Origin: Stomorhina lunata
Lineage: Eukaryota; Arthropoda; Insecta; Diptera; Rhiniidae
DNA: 64,000 bases
Direction of reading: 5' to 3'
Assembly (NCBI GenBank): GCA_933228675.1
Contig: OW121743.1
Location: forward strand, 80,037,995 to 80,101,994
Made by a program: the position numbers and the translations under genes. Positions 47,956-60,504 of this stretch are shown piece by piece. Each line of letters begins with the position of its first letter. The stretch's first letter is position 1. The notes below the pieces were generated by a model. It did no database searches. It was given only the letters and a program-made list of their open reading frames with translations, and had not been told where the DNA came from.

Positions 47956-50705
47956 ATGACAAAATTTTCTTATAAAAATAAGAAATTTTCGAAAAAATTT
48001 CCTATACAATTAAAAAATTAAAAAAAAAAACTTTTTATAAAAATAAAAAAAATTAAAAAAAGAAAATTATGAAAATTTCCTATAAATGTAAGAAATTTAT
48101 GAAAATTTTCCTAAAAAAATAAGAAATTTTTGAAAAATTTCCGATAAAAATAAAAATCTTTTAAAAAATTTCCTTGAAAATAGGAAATTTTTCAAAATTT
48201 TTTTTATTGCTATAGGAAATTTTTCAAAAATTTCTTATTTTTATAGGAAATTTTTCAAAAATTTCTTATTTTTGTAGGAAATTTTTCAAAAATTTCTTAT
48301 TTTTATAGGAAATTTTTCAAAAATTTCTTATTTTTATAGGAAATTTTTCAAAAATATCTTATTTTTATAGGAAATTTTTCAAAAATTTCTTAATTTTATA
48401 GGAAATTTTTCAAAAATTTCTTATTTTTATAGGAAATTTTTCAAAAATTTCTTATTTTTATAGGAAATTTTTCAAAAATTTCTTATTTTTATAGGAAATT
48501 TTTCAAAAATTTCTTATTTTTATAGGAAATTTTTCAAAAATTTCTTATTTTTATAGGAAATTTTTCAAAAATTTCCTATTTTTATAGGAAATTTTTCAAA
48601 AATTTCTTATTTTTATAGGAAATTTTTCAAAAATTTCTTATTTTTATAGGAAATTTTTCAAAAATTTCTTAATTTTATAGGAAATTTTTCAAAAATTTCT
48701 TATTTTTATAGGAAATTTTTCAAAAATTTCTTATTTTTACAGGAAATTTTTCAAAAATTTCTTATTTTTATAGGAAATTTTTCAAAAATTTCTTATTTTT
48801 ATAGGAAATTTTTCAAAAAATTTCTTATTTTTATAGGAAATTTTTCAAACATTTCTTATTTTTATAGGAAATTTTTCAAACATTTCTTATTTTTATAGGA
48901 AATTTTTCAAACATTTCTTATTTTTATAGGAAATTTTTCAAAAATTTCTTATTTTTATAGGAAATTTTTCAAAAATTTCTTATTTTTATAGGAAATTTTT
49001 CAAAAATTTCTTATTTTTATAGGAAATTTTTCAAAAATTTCTTATTTTTATAGAAAATTTTTCAAAAATTTCTTATTTTTATAGGAGATTTTTCAAAAAT
49101 TTCTTATTTTTATAGGAAATTTTTCAAAAATTTCTTATTTTATAGGAAATTTTTCAAAAATTTATTATTTTTATAGGAAATTTTTCAAAAATTTCTTATT
49201 TTTATAGGAAATTTTTCAAAAATTTCTTATTTTTATAGGAAATTTTTCAAAAATTTCTTATTTTTATAGGAAATTTTTCAAAAATTTCTTATTTTTATAG
49301 GAAATTTTTCAAAAATTTCTTATTTTTATAGGAAATTTTTCAAAAATTTCTTATTTTTATAGGAAATTTTTCAAAAATTTCTTATTTTTATAGGAAATTT
49401 TTCAAAAATTTCTTATTTTTATAGGAAATTTTTCAAAAATTTCTTATTTTTATAGGAAATTTTTCAAAAATTTCTTATTTTTATAGGAAATTTTTCAAAA
49501 ATTTCTTAATTTATAGGAAATTTTTCAAAAATTTCTTAATTTATAGGAAATTTTTCAAAAATTTCTTATTTTTATAGGAAATTTTTCAAAAATTTCTTAT
49601 TTTTATAGGAAATTTTTCAAAAATTTCTTATTTTTCAAAAATTTCTTATTTTTATAGGAAAATTTTCAAAAATTTCTTATTTTATAGGAAATTTTTCAAA
49701 AATTTCTTATTTTTATAGGAAATTTTTCAAAAATTTCTTATTTTTATAGGAAATTTTTCAAAAATTTCCTATTTTTATAGGAAATTTTTCAAAAATGTAT
49801 TATTATTATAGGAAATTTTTCAAAAATTTCTTGTTTTTGTATAAATTTTTTTTTAAAATTTCTTATTTTTATAAGATATTTTTCAAAAATTTTTTATTTT
49901 TATAGTAAATTTTTTTAAAAATTTTTAAAAAATTGTTCAAAAATTTCTTATTTTTATAGGAAATTTTAAAAAAATTTCTTGTTTTTATAGGAGTTTTTTC
50001 AAAAATTTTTTATTTTTGTATAAAATTTTTTAATTTTTTTTTTTAATTTCTTACTTTTATAAGAGATTTTTTTGTATATAAGAAATTTTTCAAAAATTTA
50101 AAATTTTTTTCAAAAATTTTTTATTTTTATATTAAATTTTTAAAAAATTTCTTATTTTTATAGAAAATTTAAAAAATTTTTTTATTTTTATAAGAAATGC
50201 TTAAAAAATTTCTTATTTTTATAGGAAATTTTATTAAAATAGATTTTTCAAAAATTTCTTATTTTTATAGAAAATTTTTCAAAAATTACTTATTTTTATA
50301 GGAAATGTTTAAAAAATTTCTCATTTTTATAGGAACTTTTTCAAAATTTACTATTTTGAAAGGAAATTTAAAAAAATGTCCTATTTTTAAAGGAAAAATT
50401 TTCAAAAATTTCCTATTTTTATAGGAAATCTTAAACAATTTCTTATTCTTATAGGAAATTTTCAAAAAATTCTTATTTATATAGAAAATTTTGTAAGAAT
50501 TTCTTATTTTTATGGGAAATTTTACAAAAAAAAAAATTATTTTTACAAAAAAAAAAAATTTAAAAATTTCTATTTTAATAAGAAATTTTTTAATGATTTC
50601 TTATGTTTTATATGAAATTTTTGAAAGATTTCATATTTTTAAATGAATTTTTGAAAACATGTTTTTGGTTTATAGGAAATTTTTCTAAAATTTTTTATTT
50701 TTAAT
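47956..50705. repeat. 31-bp AT satellite with an orientation switch
   Basis: The first ~225 bp (47956-48180) carry the unit in reverse orientation (AAGAAATTTTTGAAAAATTT). From about 48182 to the end it is forward, and 48220-49840 is very uniform, with single-base variants such as CAAACATTTC shared by adjacent units near 48850-48910. The right end from about 49850 is decayed. Confidence 0.93.
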
Positions 50706-52249
50706 AATTGTTAAGAATCCCTGCTTTTGTTTAATTTTATACAAAAATCTACTCTAAACGAAAGTGGAGACCCAATGACATACTATGGTACGTTTTTAAC
50801 ATAATTTCCAAAGATATGAAGATGAAAATCCTAAGAAGCTGCTTAAAATGCGCATTATGAAAATGAAAATCTTACAAATTTCTCCCTAGAAATTTTACTA
50901 TACAAGTAAAGGAAAATTGCAAAAACAAAACAAGTTCGAAAGAATTATGGTTGATCAAGTCCGACTGTATGGAGCCCTTCATCATAAAACATATAGTAAA
51001 TACGAGATACGAGTCTTTAAATGTGATTTTTTAATTTAGAGATAATTGAGGCCAAGCTTAAATGAGGCTAAGCTTTAATCATCTCATAAAGTGCTTTTAA
51101 GTCAATCGGTTTTCCTTAAGGTATAAGTCAGAATAATACATGTTACAAACATAATCATAAACCCATTTTACCTGACAACCTATAGAAGTGTATCGTGTAA
51201 CTATCAGACAGCGAGTTACACAAAACTTAAAACTGCAGCTGGAGTCTAAGACAAAATACTTTCCACAAACATCATCACCATCATCTTCGTCATCTTGCCA
51301 CATGCAACTGACTTAAGTAGGAAAATACTTACACGTACACACCTTTTACCAACATTGCCACACACGACATGCACACATATATAGATTTAGAGTAATATTG
51401 TATATGTATATACAATTACAACATTTACACTAACAACTTGCTCAGAAATTCCGAGTAGAAGAAAGTTATAGCAAAAAGCATAAAACAACACAGAAACTTA
51501 TAACTTTATTGTACGTTGTTGAACGTGTTGCAGCAATAAATGTACATTTGCAACATGAAAGCTTGAAGGGAAGTACAAAAATAAAAAAGGCGAAGTATAC
51601 AAATACTACATGAATTCTTACACTTACCGGTAGACAAACAGACGGACATACATTTTGTACAACAACATAAGTAAGTGAATGTTGGCTTGTGAATAGGAAA
51701 TAGGAACAAGGCAGGAAAACTTAAGTAAAAAGCAATAGCAGCAACAACAACAATATTTATAACAAGCTAAAAGACATTATTGGGCCTTCTTAATCGGCTT
51801 AAACGAATTTGTTTTACTCAACAGCTTTTCATTAACACCTAAAAGTATGCTCGATTTGTCAAATGAAACAAAGATTAAAGGATCATTTCAATAAATTTGT
51901 AAAGCAAAACTTATTACTCCTTGTAATTTTTAAGCTATTAATAATTTTAATTTGAAAATTTTCATTTATTTCCACTTTATTTATTTTAGATGTTGAAAGA
52001 GTGTAGGGTATTTAAGCAAACAAAACGTGTAATCTTAACTTGGCAACATGAAACGCATTAGGGAAAAGGCATTGCAAACATTATAAATTCCTGCATAGAA
52101 ACTACACTATTTATATGAATAGTTCTTCTCTGTTTTTGTATTTGTTTGTGCTTTTTTCTTCCTTGCCTGCCTTTTTCCTGTCTGCTACTGGAAGCAATTT
52201 TTGCTCCTTAGTTATGAACTTAGAGAAAAGTTTTTTTTACCAAAAAGCG
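50706..52249. other. Single-copy sequence, no gene recognised
   Basis: AACAAGTTCGAAAGAATTAT and GTCCGACTGTATGGAGCCCTTC (about 50939-50990) look like a decayed minus-strand DINE 3' end. Small minus-strand frames at 51097-51303 (acidic start, DDEDDGDDV) and 51506-51709 (cysteine-rich) have no family resemblance. I see no supported gene. Confidence 0.4.
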
Positions 52250-55200
52250 AACTTCAAATATTGACCTCAATCGAAAGGATTTTTGAAAAATTTCATATAA
52301 AATTAGATAATTTTTGAAAAATTAAAAAGCGAACTTCAAATCGAAAGGATTTTTGAAAAATTTTATATAAAATTAGATAATTTTTGAAAAATTTCCTATA
52401 AAATTAGGAAATTTTTGAAAAATATCCTATAAAATTAGAAAATTTTCTTATAAAATTAGGAAATTTTTTGAAAATTTTTCTGTAAAATTATGTAATTTTT
52501 GAAAAATTTTCTATGAAATTTAAAAATTTTTTTAAAAATTTCCTATAAATTTATGAATTTTTTGAAAAGACTTCCTATAAAAATTAGAAATTTCCTATAA
52601 AAATTGGAGATTTTTTAAAAATTTTCTATAAAAATAGGAAATTTTAGGAAAATTTCTTATAAAAATATGAAATGTTTGTAAAATTTCCAAAAAGAAAATA
52701 AAAAATAAAATAATTCTTGAAAAATTAAAAAAAACTAATTTTGAAAAATTTCCTATACAATAAGAAATTTTTGGAAGTTTTAAAAAATTTTTTAAAACTT
52801 CGTATAAAAAAAATAAATTTCCTAAAAAAATAAAATTTTTTTTAATTTCCTTAAAAATAAGAACTTTTTTTAATTTTAAATAAAAGAAATAAAAAAGAAA
52901 TTTTTTAAAAATTTCTATAAAAATAAGAAATTTTTGAAAAATTTCCTATAAAAATAAGAAATTTTTGAAAAATTTCCTATAAAAATAAGAATTTTTTGAA
53001 AAATTTCATATAAAAACAGGAAAATTTTCAAAAATTTCCATTAAAAATAAGAAATTTTTGAAAAAATTCTTATAAAAAAAGGAAATTTTAGAAAAAAATC
53101 CTATAAAATTAGGAAATTTTTGAAAAATTTTATATGAAATTAGGTAATTTTTGAAAAATTTCCTATAAAATTAGGAAATTTTTGAAAATTTTCTTATAAA
53201 ATTAGGAAATTTTTGAAAATTTTCTTATAAAATTAGGAAATTTTTGAAAAATTTTCTGTAAAATTATGAAATTTTTGAAAAATTTCCTATGACATTTGGA
53301 AATTTTGAAAACTTTCCTATAAATTTATGAAACTCTTGAAAAAACTTCCTATAAAAATTAGAAATTTCCAATAAAAATTGGAGATTTTTTAAAAATTTCT
53401 TATAAAAATAGGAAATTTTAGGAAAATTTCTTATAAAAATATGAAATGTTTGTAAAATTTCCAAAAAGTAAATAAGAAGTTCTTGAATAATAAAAAAAAA
53501 CAAATTTTGAAACATTTCCTCTACAATTAAGAAATTTTGGGAAATTTTTCTATAAAATATAAAAAAAATTTTCTATAAAATTAAGAAAATTTTAAAAAGT
53601 TCCTATAAAAATAAGAAATTTTGAAAATTTTTCTACGAAAATAAGAAATTTTTGAAACATTTTCTATAAAAATAAAAAAATTTTGAAATACTTAGAAAAA
53701 ATGTAATATAAAAACATCAAAATTTTTAAAATTTCCTATAAAAATAGGAAATTTTTGAAAAATTTCCAATAAAAGCAAAAAATTTTTGAAAATTTTTCTA
53801 AAAAAAGGAATTTTTTAAAAATTCCTTAAAAATAAGAAATTTTTGAAAGAAATCCTACTAAAATAAAAAAAATTCTATCGAAATAAAAAATTTTTCACAG
53901 AAATTTTTTTTAAGGGAATTTTAAAAAAAATTCATATTTTCATACTTTTAAAGAATTTCTTATTCTTATAATAAATTTTTCAAAAATTTCCTAATTTTTC
54001 AAAATTTTTGAAAATATTCTTATTTTATAGGTAAATTTTTAGATATTACTTGGTTTTCAACGAAATTTTTCAAAAATTTCTTATTTTTATAGGAAATATT
54101 TTATTTTTATAGGAAGTTTTTCGAAATATTTTTTTTTATAGGAAGTTCTTCGAAAATTTCTTATTTTTATAGAAATCTTTTTAAATTTTTTTTTATTTTA
54201 GTAGGATTTCTTTCAAAAATTTCTTATTTTTAAAGAATTTTTTAAAAAATTCCTTTTTTTAGAAAAATTTTCAAAACTTTTTTGCTTTTATTGGAAATTT
54301 TTCAAAAATTTCCTATTTTTATAGGAAATTTTAAAAGTTTTGATATTTTTATATTACATTTTTTGGAAGTATTTCAAAATTTTTTTGTTTTTATAGAAAA
54401 TGTTTCAAAAATTTCTTATTTTCGTAGAAAAATTTTCAAAATTTCTTATTTTTATAGGAACTTTTTAAAATTTTCTTAATTTTATAGAAAATTTTTTTTA
54501 TATTTTATAGAAAAATTTCCCAAAATTTCTTAATTGTAGAGGAAATGTTTCAAAATTTGTTTTTTTTTTTATTATTCAAGAACTTCTTATTTTCTTTTTG
54601 GAAATTTTACAAACATTTCATATTTTTATGAGAAATTTTCCTAAAATTTCCTATTTTTATAAGAAATTTTTAAAAAATCTCCAGTTTTTATTGGAAATTT
54701 CTAATTTTTATAGGAAGTTTTCTCAAGAGTTTCATAAATTTATAGGAAAGTTTTCAAAATTTCCAAATGTCATAGGAAATTTTTCAAAAATTTCATAATT
54801 TTACAGAAAATTTTTCAAAAATTTCCTAATTTGAAAGGGAATTTTTCAAAAATTTCCTAATTTTATAGGAAATTTTTCAAAAATTACCTAATTTCATATA
54901 AAATTTTTCAAAAATTCCCTAATTTTATAGGATTTTTTTCTAAAATTTCCTTTTTTTTATAAGAATTTTTTCAAAAATTTCTTATTTTTAATGGAAATTT
55001 TTGAAAATTTTCCTGTTTTTATATGAAATTTTTCAAAAAATTCTTATTTTTATAGGAAATTTTTCAAAAATTTCTTATTTTTATAGGAAATTTTTCAAAA
55101 ATTTCTTATTTTTATAGAAATTTTTAAAAAATTTCTTTTTTATTTCTTTTATTTAAAATTAAAAAAAAGTTCTTATTTTTAAGGAAATTAAAAAAAATTT

Positions 55201-55715
55201 TATTTTTTTAGGAAATTTATTTTTTTTATACGAAGTTTTAAAAAATTTTTTAAAACTTCCAAAAATTTCTTATTGTATAGGAAATTTTTCAAAATTAGTT
55301 TTTTTTTAATTTTTCAAGAATTATTTTATTTTTTATTTTCTTTTTGGAAATTTTACAAACATTTCATATTTTTTATAAGAAATTTTCCTAAAATTTCCTA
55401 TTTTTATAGGAAATTTTTTAAAAATCTCCAATTTGTATAGGAAATTTCTAATTTTTATAGGAAGTCTTTTCAAAAAATTCATAAATTTATAGGAAATTTT
55501 TAAAAAATTTTCAAATTTCATAGAAAATTTTTCAAAAATTACATAATTTTACAGAAAAATTTTCAAAAAATTTCCTAATTTTATAAGAAAATTTTTCTAA
55601 TTTTATAGGATATTTTTCAAAAATTTCCTAATTTTATAGGAAATTTTTCAAAAATTATCTAATTTTATATAAAATTTTTCAAAAATCCTTTCGACTGAGG
55701 TCAATATTTGAAGTT
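52250..55715. repeat. 3.47-kb palindrome made of 31-bp satellite
   Basis: An inverted repeat centred near 53982. The left edge AACTTCAAATATTGACCTCA is matched by TGAGGTCAATATTTGAAGTT at the right edge; both are unique sequence, so this is a true inverted duplication and not just satellite in two orientations. Internal landmarks also mirror: TTTTGAATAATAAAAAAAA at about 53481 with its complement near 54560, and TAAAACTTCGTATAAAAAAA at about 52793 with its complement near 55222. Arms are satellite in reverse (left) and forward (right) orientation, and each contains an internal ~780-bp duplication. The centre (53870-54000) is not perfectly paired. Confidence 0.85.
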
Positions 55716-56063
55716 TCTATCGAAATAAAAAATTTTTGAAAACTTGAATTTTTCAAAAAATTTTGAAACATTTTCTATAAAGATAAGAACTTTTTGAAAA
55801 ACTTTTTGAACTTGCGGCATATGTTGGCTTACTACATTAACGGGTGCTAGAGTAGTTTCCCAGTTAATACCGCGAGATCAGTGTCCACAGTTGAGTTGAA
55901 AAATAACCAAGATAAGTCTGGGCTTACCAAGTGAAGACCAATCGAAATCGTTTGCTTGGTATCCAACATCCCCTACATCAGTCAGAATTGTAACTAATGT
56001 CTGAAAATCTCATATTGGACTACAGAAATGTTTTCCATAGCAAATGGAAGTTACAAAAACATT
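55716..56063. other. Satellite remnant and unique spacer before tRNA-Tyr
   Basis: Reverse-orientation satellite remnants extend to about 55800. The rest is single-copy and holds no recognised feature. Its minus strand contains TTTTTG (about 56055-56060), a likely Pol III stop for the tRNA on that strand. Confidence 0.45.
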
Positions 56064-56155
56064 TCCTTCGAGCCGGATTTGAACCAGCGACCTATGGATA
56101 TCTTTGTTCTTCTATTCACTACAGTCCACCGCTCTACCAACTGAGCTATCGAAGG
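56064..56155 (-). tRNA. tRNA:Tyr-GTA: tRNA-Tyr (GTA) with 19-nt intron
   Basis: The spliced 73-nt sequence is identical to the copy at 37040, with all arms paired, anticodon GTA and discriminator A. The intron (56100-56118) follows base 37. Read on the gene strand it is TGAATAGAAGAACAAAGAT, clearly related to the intron of the divergent neighbour at 56940, so these two genes probably arose by a local inverted duplication. T5 lies just downstream on the minus strand. Confidence 0.95.
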
Positions 56156-56939
56156 TCTTGTTATACAACTCAGAAAAAAAGACAACTAATTTTAACAAAC
56201 ATAATTTGAAATGCAATGGGTCATTAGGTTCAGTGCAATAAAATGCTCAAATTGATAAGAACTTATTTTCGAATTTTTTGTTTAAGTTGTTGTTTCTCTC
56301 AGTGTATATCCCCTATACCCAAGGTGTAAACAGACAAACCCCCAGTATTTTAAATAAAAAAATAAACAAAAACCTACCCAAAATGCCAGAAGGACTCACC
56401 GACTTTTCTGTTGGTTAGTAGAGCAAAGATGTTATAAGGAAACCTTATAGGCTGCAATAAAAAATGATCTAAACTAAAGAATTTTAAATTAATTGTGGTT
56501 TGGCTAAAGAAAAAGGAGTCCCGTCTTCATGTCCTGTTGTAGCTGATTCTGCCGCTGCTGTTGGTTTTTCTATTGCAAAGTGTAAATAAATTCTATCATT
56601 TTGTTAGAAAAACGAAACGAAATAAGAAAAAGCTTTAACTAAATTATGTAGCAGAGGTGTCAAATCTAAAGCTTTAATTAAAATGTATTAAATACTTAAG
56701 GAGGAAAGGAGTTTTTTGCAAAAGTTGTTGACAATTATGGTATTAAAAAGGATTATTTAACATAGACATTTTTTACTTATGTCAAAAAGGAGGAAAACTT
56801 TGTATAAAATTATGAAATGTCTCAAAATTTAGGTTATCTCTTGAAAGTTTTATCTGTTTTTAATGGACCACGAATCATTATAACAATGTTATCATTGCAC
56901 TTTATTTGCAGTTAAATGCCTTTAGAAATTAGAATAACA
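56156..56939. other. Spacer between divergent tRNA-Tyr genes
   Basis: 784 bp of single-copy AT-rich DNA between two tRNA genes transcribed away from each other. It would hold both upstream regions. I see no gene and no shared upstream block. Confidence 0.45.
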
Positions 56940-57031
56940 CCTTCGATAGCTCAGTTGGTAGAGCGGTGGACTGTAGAGAATATACAAACAAAGAAATCCA
57001 TAGGTCGCTGGTTCAAATCCGGCTCGAAGGA
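56940..57031 (+). tRNA. tRNA:Tyr-GTA: tRNA-Tyr (GTA) with 19-nt intron
   Basis: It has the same mature 73-nt sequence as the copies at 37040 and 56064, with intact A and B boxes. The intron, AGAATATACAAACAAAGAA at 56977-56995, resembles that of the 56064 copy. GTTTTTTCC follows within 10 bases as a Pol III terminator. The 31-bp satellite begins about 25 bp downstream. Confidence 0.95.
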
Positions 57032-57054
57032 TTGATGTTTTTTCCTATTTTTGT

Positions 57055-59730
57055 ATAAAAGATTTTTTTTCTTTTTTATAGGAAATTTTTCTAAAATTTC
57101 CTTTTATAATTTTTTAAAAATTTCTTATTTTTATAGAAAATTTTTCAAAGATCTCTTATTTTTATAGGAAATTTTTCAAAAATTTCTTCTAGGAGATTTT
57201 ACAAAAATTTCTTTTAAGAAATTTTTAACAAATTTTTCAAAAATTTCTTATTTTTATAAGAAATTTTTCAAAAATTTCTTATTTTTATAAGAAATTTTTC
57301 AAAAATTTCTTATTTTTGTAAGAAATTTTTCAAAAATTTCTTATTTTTGTAAGAAATTTTTCAAAAATTTCTTATTTTTATAAGAAATTTTTCAAAAATT
57401 TCTTATTTTTATAGGAAATTAAAAAAAAAAAAAATTCTTATTTTTATAGGAAATTTTTCAAAAATTTCTTATTTTTATAGGAAATTTTTCAAAAATTTCT
57501 TATTTTTATAGGAAATTTTTCAAAAATTTCTTATTTTTATAGGAAACTTTTCAAAAATTTCTTATTTTTATAGGAAATTTTTCAAAAATTTCTTATTTTG
57601 ATCTGAAAATTTTCCAAAATTTCTTATTTTTATAGGAAATTTTTCCAAAATTTCTTATTTTTATCTGAAAATTTTCTAAAATTTCTTATTTTTTTCTGAA
57701 AATTTTCTAAAATTTCTTATTTTTTAGAAAATTTTTCAAAAATTTCTTATTTTTATAGGAAATTTTTCAAAAATTTCTTATTTTTATAGGAAATTTTTCA
57801 AAAATTTCTTATTTTTATAGGAAATTTTTAAAAAATTTCTTGTTTTTTATAGGAAATTTTTCAAAAATTTCTTATTTATATAGAAAATTTTTCAAAAATT
57901 TCTTATTTATATAGAAAAATTTTTCAAAAATTTCTTATTTTTATAAGAAATTTTTCAAAAATTTCTTATTTTTTATAAAAAATTTTTCAAAAATTTCTTA
58001 TTTTTATAAGAAATTTTTCAAAAATTTTTTATTTTTATAAGAAATTTTTCAAAAATTTCTTATTTTTATAAGAAATTTTTCAAAAATTTATTTTCATAAG
58101 AATTTTTCAAAAATTTCTTATTTTGATAAGAAATTTTTCAAAAATTTCTTATTTTTATAAGAAATTTTTCAAAAATTTCTTATTTTTATAGGAAATTTTT
58201 CAAAAATTTCTTATTTTTATAAGAAATTTTTCAAAAATTTCTTATTTTTATAGGAAATTTTTCAAAAATTTCTTATTTTTATAGGAAATTTTTCAAAAAT
58301 TTCTTATTTTTATAGAAAATTTTTCAAAATTTCTTATTTTTATAGGAAATTTTTCAAAAATTTCTTATTTTTATAGGAAATTTTTCAAAAATTTCTAATT
58401 TTTATAGGAAATTTTTCAAAAATTTCTTATTTTTATAGGAAATTTTTCAAAAATTTCTTATTTCTTATAGGAAATTTTTCAAAAATTTCTTATTTTTTAT
58501 AGGATTTTTTTTTTTAACATTTCTTATTTTATATTAAATCTTTCAAAAATTTCATATTTTTTAGGAAATTTTTTAAAAATTTCTTATTTTTATAGAAAAT
58601 TTTTCAAAAATTTCTTAATTTTATAAGAATTTTTTTTTGAAAATATCTTATTTTTGTAAAAAATTTTCAAAAATTTCTTATTTTTATAGGATATTTAAAA
58701 AAAAAATGTATAGAAAATTTTTCAAAAATCTTATCTATATGGGAAATTTTTCAAAAATTTATTTGTTTTTTTAGGAATTTTTTAAAAATTTTTATTTTTT
58801 TTTTATTCAATTTTTCAAAAATTTATTTTTCTAAAGGAAATTTTTCAAAAATTTCTTATTTTTATAGAAAACATTTCAAAAATTTCGTATTTTTATAGAA
58901 AACTTTTCAAAAATTTCTTTGAAAGGAAATTTTTCAAAAATTTCTTAATTTTATAGAAAATTTTTACAAAATTTCTTATTTTTATAGGAATTTTTTCAAA
59001 AATTTCTAATTTTTATAGGAATTTTTTTAAAAATTTCGTATTTTTATAGGAAATTTTTTTAAAAATTTCATATTTTTATACGAAATTTTTCAAAAATTTC
59101 TTATTTTTATAGGATTTTTTTTTAAATTTCTTATTTCTTATTTTAATAGGAAGTTTTTCAAAAGTTTTCTATTTTTATAGGAAAATTTTCAAAAATTTCT
59201 TATTTTTATAGGAAATTTTTCAAAAATTTCTTAGTTTTATAGGAAATTTTCAAAATTTTGTTATTTTAATAGGAAATTTTCAAAAATTGAAATTGAATAT
59301 GAAATTTCTCAAAAATTTCTTATTTTTATAGGAAATTTTTCAATTTTGTTTTATTTTCATATGAAAATTTTAAAAATTTCTTATTTTTATAGAAAATATT
59401 TCAAAATTTGTTTATTTTTATGAGAAATTTTTCAAAAATTTTCTTATATTTATAGGAATTTTTTTTATAAAATTTCTTATTTTTATAGGAAATTTTTGAA
59501 AAATTTTCAAAAAACTTCTTATATTTATAGGATTTTGTTTTAAAATTTTTTTTATATTTATAGGAAATTTTTCAAAATTTTTTTATTTTTATAGAAAATT
59601 TTTCAAAAGTTTTCTTTCATTTATAGAAATTTTTTAAAAAATTTCTTATTTTTATATGAGATTTTTCAAAAATTGTTTTTTTTACATAGGAAATTTTTCA
59701 AAAATTTCTTGATTTTACAGAACATTAAAA
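57055..59730. repeat. 31-bp AT satellite, forward orientation
   Basis: Units contain TTTCTTATTTTTATAGGAAA or the variant ATAAGAAA, with TTTTTCAAAAA. The core at about 57240-58500 is uniform; from 58500 onward units decay. The array starts almost directly after a tRNA-Tyr terminator. Confidence 0.93.
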
Positions 59731-60504
59731 ATTTTTTTTCTGAACATTGTTTTATAATAGACATATTTTTGTCCTTATGATAAATTAATGTTTAATTGCT
59801 TTTAATTCTTAAATTTACTTAATATAATGGATTATGCAAATTTCTGAAATTGTTATATAAATTCTTAATATAAAGTTAATGAAAATGCAAATTAATTTTG
59901 CTGTTATCGTTAATCAAAACTTCTCAAAATGCTGTCAAAACCATATACATATTCACTTATTATTAAAAAATTAAATTTATTCCCGAATTCTTTACATTAT
60001 TGTACATAAAGTTATGCACTCAAATGTTGATTATCTTTATTATTATGTACTTACTATTATTTTTGTTGCTTAACTGCGATATTTAAATACTCGTTCTATA
60101 ATATTTAATTAAGTCTTATGCAAAATAGTGTAAAATAAAGACCTAGTGGGTGAAGTTTATTTGCAAGGTGCAACCGATGAGAAAGAGTCCTTCATGTTTA
60201 CTTGTGTGCAATAGTTTTTGGCACGTTTTGTGTAAGTGTATGTGTTTTTAATTAAATATTTGTGGAAACATGTTTTGCATAAATTGTTGTAAAATTTTGG
60301 TTTAAGTTTTATGGTTTAATTAATGATCTATAATACACTCTTTATTTATTTAACCGCACACTTATACTAACACTTACATATACAAACATTTATACATTTA
60401 AAATATTAGCAGTAGTTTTCGAATAATGGCTTTTCAATCTTTCAAAAAATATGAGGAAATGTCTAACAAATTTTAAGAAAACTTTTCTTGTTAAAAAAAA
60501 GATA
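59731..60504. other. Single-copy spacer between inverted satellites
   Basis: AT-rich unique DNA separating forward and reverse satellite blocks. I recognise no gene, RNA or mobile element. Confidence 0.45.

Noticed and set aside
47956..50705. Possible CRISPR array because of regular repeats
   Set aside because: Units are contiguous with no unique spacers, and the genome is eukaryotic.
51097..51303. Minus-strand frame starting with an acidic run
   Set aside because: The acidic part is a short CATCATC-type simple sequence and the rest has no family resemblance.
53264..54798. Two nearly identical 66-83 codon frames on opposite strands
   Set aside because: They mirror each other because of the palindrome and are read from AT satellite; composition is F, I, K, S and N only.
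55997..56209. 70-codon frame on the plus strand with RAGFEPATYGYL
   Set aside because: It reads across the antisense of a tRNA-Tyr gene, a well-known source of false proteins.
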